Assembly (NCBI GenBank): GCA_017533825.1
Contig: JAFWIE010000022.1
Location: 1-64,000, forward strand
Length of the DNA stretch: 64,000 bases
Source of the DNA: Atopobiaceae bacterium
GTDB taxonomy: Bacteria; Actinomycetota; Coriobacteriia; Coriobacteriales; Atopobiaceae
Reading direction: 5' to 3'
The notes under the pieces were generated by a model. The model was not told the origin of the DNA and searched no databases. It worked only from the letters and a program-made list of their open reading frames with translations. Positions 57,841 to 64,000 of this stretch are shown one piece after another. How positions within the stretch are numbered: the first letter of the stretch is position 1; every line of letters begins with the position of its first letter. Both the position numbers and the translations under genes were made by a program.

Positions 57841-59279
57841 GGTACGTGTCGCTGTTCAGCGGCGTCGAGGCGGCAAGCGTGGCTTGGGCTCCGTTGGGGT
57901 GGACGCCAGTTGCATTCGCCGAAGTAGACCAGTTCCCGTGCGCGGTGCTGGCAGAGCGTTTCCCGAACGTGCCGAATCTCGGCGATGTTTGCGAGATCGA
58001 CTGGAAGGAGTTTCACGATAAGTATGGAGCAATTGATGTTTTGGTCGGAGGAAGCCCCTGTCAATCCTTCTCCATCGCAGGAAACCGAGAAGGACTTGCA
58101 CCAGGAGCCCCATCACGACTCATGTTCGAGTATATACGAGCAATACGTGAGCTCGTGTGCGCCTCGGAAGGAAAATCGCCGCGTTACATCCTCTGGGAAA
58201 ACGTGCCAGGGGCGTTTAGTTCCGAGCGCGGAAATTCGTTCGGACAGCTACTCGCGGAGCTGGATGAGCTCGGGTACGGTCTGGCGTGGCGTGTACTCGA
58301 TGCGCAATTTGTCAGAGTACCCGACGGGCCGCGTCTTGGATTCTTCGGGCCAGTACCGCAACGCCGCAGGCGCGTCTTCCTTGTCGGAAGTCTTGGAACA
58401 CCAGGCGCAGCCGAAATACTCTTTGAGCGCGAAAGCCTGCGCTGGGATCATCCGAAGGGCAGAGCAGCGAGGGAAGCCCTTGCCGGAAACGCTGCTGAAA
58501 GCGCTTCAATACGTAGTAGTGCGGGATTCAAGTGGTTCGCAGGAGCAAGAGCCAAGGGAATAGGCTACGAGGACAATACTTCGCCGACGTTATCGGTCAG
58601 TGACGGGCACATGCCAGCAGTTCTCACTCCTTGGGATGTCCAGAGCAAGCGCGTGAACACGCCAGATGGCACGAGCCCGACGCTTCAAAGCGGTTCTGGC
58701 GAGGGTATGAACATACAACCAATCGTGTTTCAAGAATCAGATAACAATTTGACTCCTTGTGATGTGCAATCAAAGCAAGTACATACGCTAGATGGCGTAT
58801 CTCCGACGCTCTCTGCTGGCGGTAATAATTGGGCACCCATAAACGTTCAACCCATCGTCATGACAACAGCGAACATGGGAAACGCGAACGGCGGCAATTA
58901 CAGCGAGAGCGGGGTAGCCTACACGGTGGACACCCTCGGCAGCAACGCTGTATGCATGCAGGGGAACATGATAGGCAGGGAATTGGAGAACGGCCCGCAG
59001 GGCGACGGCGTAAACGACGATTTATCGTTCACCTTAAACACAATCGACAGGCATGCGGTCGCATTCGCCCAGAACACTCGCGACGAGGTTCGATATTTCG
59101 GCGGTGATGGTAGCATGATTGATGATGTTGCGTTTGCGACGAACAACGATAAAGACGGTCCATCTGATTACGTGCTCTCAAACGGCGAGGATGTTATCGG
59201 TTCGTTATGCTCATGCGATTCGAAATGGGTGCAGAACCAGCAAGTGAACCAAGGGAAGATTGTTTGCAAGAGAACATGA
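57837..59279 (+). CDS. C5 methyltransferase catalytic part, second copy
   Basis: Identical to 10794-12236, with the same stop before motifs IX-X. As both copies come from one assembly, this does not independently confirm the frame break. Confidence 0.85.
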   Translation: MRYVSLFSGVEAASVAWAPLGWTPVAFAEVDQFPCAVLAERFPNVPNLGDVCEIDWKEFHDKYGAIDVLVGGSPCQSFSIAGNREGLAPGAPSRLMFEYIRAIRELVCASEGKSPRYILWENVPGAFSSERGNSFGQLLAELDELGYGLAWRVLDAQFVRVPDGPRLGFFGPVPQRRRRVFLVGSLGTPGAAEILFERESLRWDHPKGRAAREALAGNAAESASIRSSAGFKWFAGARAKGIGYEDNTSPTLSVSDGHMPAVLTPWDVQSKRVNTPDGTSPTLQSGSGEGMNIQPIVFQESDNNLTPCDVQSKQVHTLDGVSPTLSAGGNNWAPINVQPIVMTTANMGNANGGNYSESGVAYTVDTLGSNAVCMQGNMIGRELENGPQGDGVNDDLSFTLNTIDRHAVAFAQNTRDEVRYFGGDGSMIDDVAFATNNDKDGPSDYVLSNGEDVIGSLCSCDSKWVQNQQVNQGKIVCKRT

Positions 59280-59295
59280 ACGATTGGAAGGATAT

Positions 59296-59691
59296 ATGCC
59301 AGAAGCGTACATGATGAAAGTGCGTGGCGGATCGGACACGTATGAGAAATGGGACGGTAGCATCGGCACAGCCGGAAAAGGAGCGTTAGTGAGCGAGGAA
59401 GTTGCATTCACGGTATCGGCAACGCAAGACCAAACGCTCGTCGAGCCGAGTAAGTACATCGTAAGGCGGTTGACGCCGCTCGAATGCGAGCGTCTTCAAG
59501 GATTCCCCGATGGGTGGACTGACATACCATACAAGGGTTCGGAGCATCCGCCAGACACACCACGTTACAAGGCGATGGGAAACTCGATGGCAGTACCCGT
59601 CATGCGGTGGATCGGAAAACGGATTGAAGCGTTCGACATTCTCCATTACGACGAGATCGGTTTAGAGGGAGCGCATGATGGAAACGATTAA
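59296..59691 (+). CDS. C5 methyltransferase C-terminal part, second copy
   Basis: Identical to 12253-12648; motifs IX and X. Confidence 0.75.
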   Translation: MPEAYMMKVRGGSDTYEKWDGSIGTAGKGALVSEEVAFTVSATQDQTLVEPSKYIVRRLTPLECERLQGFPDGWTDIPYKGSEHPPDTPRYKAMGNSMAVPVMRWIGKRIEAFDILHYDEIGLEGAHDGND

Positions 59692-59914
59692 ATGCCCGAA
59701 ATGCGGTTCGGAGATTTCAAGCGAGGCAATTGAGCGGGCGATGCAGTACGCGCACGATTGCGGGTTCGACGAGGGTTACGAAACGGCGCTCGAATGCGAG
59801 TTGTACGCGGTCAGGCGTGGCTACCAATGCGGCAACTGCGGTTACGTTCATCTTTCAAAAGTGCATAAGTGTAAGAACTGCGGCTCTGTTGTGATTAACG
59901 TGGTTGACGAATGA
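59678..59914 (+). CDS. Zinc-ribbon hypothetical protein, second copy
   Basis: Identical to 12635-12871. Confidence 0.6.
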   Translation: METIKCPKCGSEISSEAIERAMQYAHDCGFDEGYETALECELYAVRRGYQCGNCGYVHLSKVHKCKNCGSVVINVVDE

Positions 59915-60057
59915 CGTGCGCAGATACCGAATGAAGCATCTAGGCTTTTGTGACGCTTCGAAAACGTCAAACATGGGTACTTACAGCCTAATCGCCGTCA
60001 GCGCCCTCTCACGCCAAAGCAAGGGTTCTCAAACGCGAAATTCAGGAAGGGTTGCAA

Positions 60058-60351
60058 ATGGGTAAAACGGAAATCGTCGTGAACGACGAGTGGAAGATAG
60101 TCAAGATCGACGCTTGCAACTGGCAGGTGTTCAACAAGAGGGAGATAGGAAAACCCATCAAGAAAGACGTGAAGTCCCGTGCGGGGGAGGTGGACTGGGT
60201 TGCACTTCCAGCGTTTTTCGGCAGGCCGGACGGCGCTGCGCGGTACGTGTTCGACCACATGGGCGACAAAGCCGGTAAGAAGACGCTGCGCGAGTTCATC
60301 AACCTCATGAAGTCGTCACGCGACGAGGTGACGAAGGCGTGTGCGCGATGA
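60058..60351 (+). CDS. Conserved phage hypothetical protein, second copy
   Basis: Identical to 13015-13308. Confidence 0.6.
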   Translation: MGKTEIVVNDEWKIVKIDACNWQVFNKREIGKPIKKDVKSRAGEVDWVALPAFFGRPDGAARYVFDHMGDKAGKKTLREFINLMKSSRDEVTKACAR

Positions 60352-61076
60352 AGCACGCGGTATACACGGGAACGCGCAATATCTACGGCGACATGGAAAC
60401 CGCCGCGAAGTCGCTAATCGCCAACAGCGACGTGGACGTTGTTCATTTCCTCATAGAAGACGCGGAATTTTCAAGTCAACTGCCTGGGATAATCGAGTGC
60501 CGCGATGTTAGCGACCAGGATTTGTTTCCATATGACGGGCCCAACGTAAAATCGCGGTTCACGTACATGGCTCTCATGCGCGCCGCGCTGTTCCGCGTGT
60601 TCCCCGATCTCGATAAGGTCTTGTCGCTCGATTGCGATACTGTGGCTGTGCGGGATTGCTCGGCAGCATGGAACGTGGACTTGGATGGCTGCTATTTCGC
60701 CGCCGTGCAGGAGAAATGGCCGTTAAGACGGCGCGGCCTGCAATATTGCAACGTCGGCGTGACGCTGATGAACCTCGACATGCTTCGCGACGGCAAGGGC
60801 GACGAGATAATCGCGCTCATCAACTCGCACGGGTACGGATGGCCGGAGCAGGACGCGATGAACTACCTATGCCAAGGGCGCATAGCCGAAATGCCGGCTT
60901 ACTACAACGCGACGCCGTGGACGGTGGGCTCAACCGAGCCAGATAGGATCATTCACTTCGCCGCAGAGAAGTCGTGGCCAACGGAAATACTTGCCGAGAA
61001 GAAACGGCACGAGCGGTTCTACCGCGAAATGACATGGGAGGAAGTCATAGAAAGGCATGCAAAATGGGCAAGGTGA
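60348..61076 (+). CDS. GT8-like glycosyltransferase, second copy
   Basis: Identical to 13305-14033; DCDT metal site. Confidence 0.8.
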   Translation: MKHAVYTGTRNIYGDMETAAKSLIANSDVDVVHFLIEDAEFSSQLPGIIECRDVSDQDLFPYDGPNVKSRFTYMALMRAALFRVFPDLDKVLSLDCDTVAVRDCSAAWNVDLDGCYFAAVQEKWPLRRRGLQYCNVGVTLMNLDMLRDGKGDEIIALINSHGYGWPEQDAMNYLCQGRIAEMPAYYNATPWTVGSTEPDRIIHFAAEKSWPTEILAEKKRHERFYREMTWEEVIERHAKWAR

Positions 61077-62056
61077 TATTCACGAGCAACAGGCCGCTCG
61101 AAAGAGCGGAGAACCTGAAAGCGGTGTGGGACGCATACGACGGCGAGAAGGAGTTCATACAGAACATCCCGAAAGCGTGCGCGGCGCTTTCACCTGAAAC
61201 ATCGGTGTTCGTGACTGATTGCACGCCCGAATGGTCCGCTACAAAGGGTGACGTTAAGACGCTGTTCGTCTCGCACGGCGTAACGGGCAAGCTGTACGGC
61301 TTGAATTTCTCAGTCGAGGAACACGAGAGGGGATGCAGCCAGGTTGATTACGCTATCTGCACCACGCCGTACACGCAGGGCAAGGTCATGGGCGAGGTCG
61401 GGCTTCCGGCAGACCGCGTTCGCATGCTCGGTTTCCCGTTGCACGACAGGTATTTCGGCAAGCGCAAGGGTGATGGAAGCACCGTGTTATCGGAGTTCAA
61501 GCGTGCGTACCTCTACGCGCCGACGTGGAGGACGCGCCGCGACCCGCCGCTGCCGCGCATCGACTGGCGAAAAGTGGACGCGCTGTTAGGCGATGATGAG
61601 ATCATCGTGGTCAAGCGGCACATGTGCACGCAACACCCGATAGTCAACTTCCAATTGGATCGGGTCAAGGAGTACGGGAACGAGTTGCCGTCCGCGCCGT
61701 TCGTCATGGATTGCGATGTTCTCGCAACCGACTTTTCCAGCATCATGTTCGACGCTTATGCGATGTGCAAGCCCGTCGTGCTCGTCACGGATGGAGCAGA
61801 CGGATACCTGAAAAGCCAGGGCATGTACGAGGATTACCCGTCTTGGTACGGGTCGCGCCACATCGACGTTGAGGGGAACGAGGAACGTTTCATCGACATG
61901 CTCCGCGACGCTTGTGAGAACGGCATGGGCGAAGCAGATGCGCGGTGCGCTGGGATGGTCGTTGGCGAAATCGACGGGCACGCATCAGAGCGCGTGGCCG
62001 ATTTCGTGCGGTCGTTGGCAAAATCAACGGGAGGGAAATCGTCTAAACGAGCATAG
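61064..62056 (+). CDS. Glycerophosphotransferase-like enzyme, second copy
   Basis: Identical to 14021-15013; LYAPTWR and TDFSSIMFDAY motifs. Confidence 0.75.
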   Translation: MGKVIFTSNRPLERAENLKAVWDAYDGEKEFIQNIPKACAALSPETSVFVTDCTPEWSATKGDVKTLFVSHGVTGKLYGLNFSVEEHERGCSQVDYAICTTPYTQGKVMGEVGLPADRVRMLGFPLHDRYFGKRKGDGSTVLSEFKRAYLYAPTWRTRRDPPLPRIDWRKVDALLGDDEIIVVKRHMCTQHPIVNFQLDRVKEYGNELPSAPFVMDCDVLATDFSSIMFDAYAMCKPVVLVTDGADGYLKSQGMYEDYPSWYGSRHIDVEGNEERFIDMLRDACENGMGEADARCAGMVVGEIDGHASERVADFVRSLAKSTGGKSSKRA

Positions 62057-62104
62057 CCTACATGTCTGTGTTGAAAAATTTCATGAGAAATATAGGAATA
62101 GCAC

Positions 62105-62133
62105 TAGACAAACTATCAGGTTAGCCCTATAAT
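62105..62133 (+). promoter_or_regulatory. Sigma70-type promoter, second copy
   Basis: TAGACA, 17-bp spacer, TATAAT; repeat of 15062-15090. Confidence 0.75.
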
Positions 62134-62170
62134 ATAACCATCAAATGAAACAAGAGAAGGGGCAAACAAA

Positions 62171-62398
62171 ATGGCGAAGCAAGTTGAGAGAATCAGAGAC
62201 GGCAAGGGTTACGCATACCTGGTTGCAAACGTCGAGCGGTTCGGCAATGAGGTTGTGCGCGTGATGCAGGGCAGCAAGACCGTCTATAACGGCGCGGCGG
62301 CTGACTTTGTGGAGAAGTATTCCAATAAGTACGCATGGACGCTTTGCGCTGATGTGCGCATCAACGAGCGCGACGGACTGGTAGACATTGTTTTTTAA
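62171..62398 (+). CDS. Hypothetical small protein, second copy
   Basis: Identical to 15128-15355. Confidence 0.65.
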   Translation: MAKQVERIRDGKGYAYLVANVERFGNEVVRVMQGSKTVYNGAAADFVEKYSNKYAWTLCADVRINERDGLVDIVF

Positions 62399-62464
62399 GC
62401 AATCGACACGGCATATAAACCAGATAAATCCGATAGGTAAAACACAAGAGAAAGCATAACCAAA

Positions 62465-62686
62465 ATGATGAGCATCGAAACTAAGCAGTATCATTACAGG
62501 CTTTTCAAAACCATGATAGATGCGTACTCGCCATCTAATAGCGGCTATCTTTTCGAGACAGACAACCGTGCGAATACTAAGGCGTTTCGTGCCGAGGTTC
62601 GGGAGATTGAAAAGCGCGAGCGCGTTAGGTTCCATTACTTCATGAATCGCAAGACGGGCAACATCAGCAGTATTGACAAACACTAA
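62465..62686 (+). CDS. Hypothetical basic protein, second copy
   Basis: Identical to 15422-15643. Confidence 0.6.
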   Translation: MMSIETKQYHYRLFKTMIDAYSPSNSGYLFETDNRANTKAFRAEVREIEKRERVRFHYFMNRKTGNISSIDKH

Positions 62687-62722
62687 GATTCGTTTCGTTG
62701 ACTACGATTGGAATGATGACAC

Positions 62723-62902
62723 ATGGGCGTAAGCGAAGCGCAGAAAAGAGCCGATGCGAAGTACAAGAGGGAAAAGACCCATCAACTCGCGATCAGGTTC
62801 TTCCCGAAGGACGAGCCGCTGTGGGAGCACTTGCAGCGGCAACCTTGCAAGGCCGAGTACATCAAGCGGCTGATTGAAGAAGACATGGAGAGCGCTGGAT
62901 AG
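62723..62902 (+). CDS. Ribbon-helix-helix-like protein, second copy
   Basis: Identical to 15680-15859. Confidence 0.65.
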   Translation: MGVSEAQKRADAKYKREKTHQLAIRFFPKDEPLWEHLQRQPCKAEYIKRLIEEDMESAG

Positions 62903-62914
62903 GGCGCTCTCTTT
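62888..62914 (+). terminator. Hairpin terminator, second copy
   Basis: Repeat of the GAGAGCGC/GCGCTCTC hairpin at 15845-15871. Confidence 0.65.
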
Positions 62915-62962
62915 CGTGATTGGATAGAAAATGCCGCAAAATCAAACGGATGGAAATGATTT

Positions 62963-63280
62963 ATGAGCGCCGCGACCGTGTTCGAGGACGCGCAATCAGG
63001 GGACGAACAGTCGCTCGATGCGGCGTTCGAAGCCGTGGACATAGCGTCGCGGTTCTACTCGACGAGCGTGGCGCGGGCAATCGCAGAACGATGGCTGTGG
63101 GGCGTTGGCTGGAAATGCGTGGCTCACATGCTTGGCTGCACGCGCCAGTCGGCGTTCGACCGCTGCATCGCCTGCTTCGAGTGGATGGATCGCAACATCG
63201 AGTTCGAAGATGGCGCAGCTCGGTACGTTGGCGTTGGGAAAATAAGCGACGGCAAAATCGCCACGGGAAAATCATCCTGA
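62963..63280 (+). CDS. HTH-type phage regulator, second copy
   Basis: Identical to 15920-16237; its end again runs into the repeat array. Confidence 0.6.
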   Translation: MSAATVFEDAQSGDEQSLDAAFEAVDIASRFYSTSVARAIAERWLWGVGWKCVAHMLGCTRQSAFDRCIACFEWMDRNIEFEDGAARYVGVGKISDGKIATGKSS

Positions 63281-63422
63281 GAAAATCAATTTGGGAAAAT
63301 CAGTTTGCGGGAAAATCATTTCGAGAGATTTATCCTAGGATAAATAAATCGCGCGGGGAATCGCGCATCGGAAAATCGCCCGCGCCGGCAAATCGCGCGG
63401 GAAAATCATCGCGACGAAAATC
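63238..63422. repeat. AAAATC repeat array, second copy
   Basis: Same repeats and central TTTATCCTAGGATAAA palindrome (63329-63344) as 16195-16379. Confidence 0.75.
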
Positions 63423-63450
63423 ATCCAGACTGTTTTACCTGGGAGCCATT

Positions 63451-63978
63451 TCAATAGCGGGCGGCAGAGCCGTTTCTCCTGTCATCAGCCCAATCGACCT
63501 CGATTTCGTAACCGAGCGCGGTCAACGCGATGCCGATTGCCCTTGACAGCGCATTAGAGCGTCCGACCGTCACGCCGTTGCGAGCCGGCGCAGCGCCGCG
63601 CCTGTAAGAGAGGTGGATTTTTTGCTGCGTGTCGAGCGTGTTCCGCTGCGCATTGGGAACATCGTTCGATCCATCGGTTTCGATGCCAGGGCAATCCATG
63701 TCCTCGGCATGCTGAATAGTCGCTTCAACGGCGTCGAGCAGCGTAAGGTACGCCGAATCGACGTACGCCCAAGCTCTCAAACTCGGTGGCATGCCCTTGT
63801 TCGGGTTCTCCCATCGCTTCACTGTGTCGAGCCTTACGCCGAGGTCTTCCGAGAGATCGGAGAGCTCGATGCCGCACGCTTCACGGCGATAGCGGAACTC
63901 GGCTGCGCTGCGGGACGCGCACCTGGCGCGGTACTCGTCGAATTGCTCTTGATTCATGGCTTCGAGGTCAACTAACAT
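63451..63978 (-). CDS. XRE-type regulator, second copy
   Basis: Identical to 16408-16935. The coding region is complete, but its promoter lies beyond the window end. Confidence 0.7.
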   Translation of the reverse strand: MLVDLEAMNQEQFDEYRARCASRSAAEFRYRREACGIELSDLSEDLGVRLDTVKRWENPNKGMPPSLRAWAYVDSAYLTLLDAVEATIQHAEDMDCPGIETDGSNDVPNAQRNTLDTQQKIHLSYRRGAAPARNGVTVGRSNALSRAIGIALTALGYEIEVDWADDRRNGSAARY

Positions 63979-64000
63979 GGTGGACTTCCTTCCATCGTCG

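Overview
The window is entirely phage DNA: one temperate, siphovirus-like genome with a repeat unit of 47,043 bp. Positions 47044-64000 repeat positions 1-16957 wherever I compared them, and the encoded proteins are identical. The sequence therefore runs about 1.36 times round a circular, concatemeric or tandemly integrated phage genome. No host gene and no attL/attR pair is present. The host is probably Gram-positive with fairly high GC, perhaps a gut actinobacterium of the Coriobacteriia. That guess rests on GC content, strong GGAGG ribosome sites, a teichoic-acid-type glycerophosphotransferase, an SPP1-type holin and the general style of the small genes; it is not proven.

Layout of one unit. 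(a) 45.5-46.9 kb: attP, containing the 3' end of a tRNA gene, and a tyrosine integrase translationally coupled to a CI-like repressor. (b) About 0.3-0.6 kb: a genetic switch with three ACCC-N5-GGGT operators, two back-to-back promoters that share a -35 region, and a Cro-like protein. (c) 0.8-5.9 kb: early and replication genes (excisionase-like protein, P-loop ATPase, SSB-like DUF669-type protein, ERCC4-type nuclease, primase-helicase), followed by an iteron-like candidate origin. (d) 6.1-10.8 kb: a tightly overlapping run of very small genes for Cys-rich zinc-ribbon proteins (two Lar-like), tiny membrane proteins, a lipoprotein and a DUF4406 enzyme. (e) 10.8-15.0 kb: a two-piece C5 cytosine methyltransferase, a GT8-like glycosyltransferase and a CDP-glycerol glycerophosphotransferase-like enzyme. 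(f) 15.1-15.9 kb: small genes behind a strong sigma70 promoter, ending in a hairpin terminator. (g) 16.2-16.4 kb: an array of AAAATC repeats around a 16-bp palindrome. (h) 16.4-19.6 kb: a minus-strand accessory island in which three start sites share a covarying leader hairpin. (i) 19.9-42.4 kb: packaging, head and tail genes in standard HK97-like order (HNH, TerS, TerL, portal, protease, major capsid, connectors, tail tube, chaperones, tape measure, tail tip, fibre), with a glycosyltransferase gene placed directly after the capsid gene. (j) 42.4-45.5 kb: carbohydrate-binding protein, membrane/holin proteins, a lectin-tailed endolysin and a metallophosphoesterase.

How it fits together. CI and Cro compete for the operator cluster. 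Integrase recombines attP with a host tRNA gene. The early module replicates the genome. The methyltransferase, Lar-like proteins and possibly the acidic minus-strand proteins would counter host defence. The late block builds and packages the virion. The most unusual threads are: a capsid-adjacent glycosyltransferase together with a shared C-terminal ASGATG-E/D-T tail on both the major capsid and major tail proteins; the split methyltransferase with repeated TL/TV-dyad modules; a P-loop domain fused in frame to the prohead protease with an internal start; the AAAATC/palindrome array; and the repeated covarying leader hairpins.
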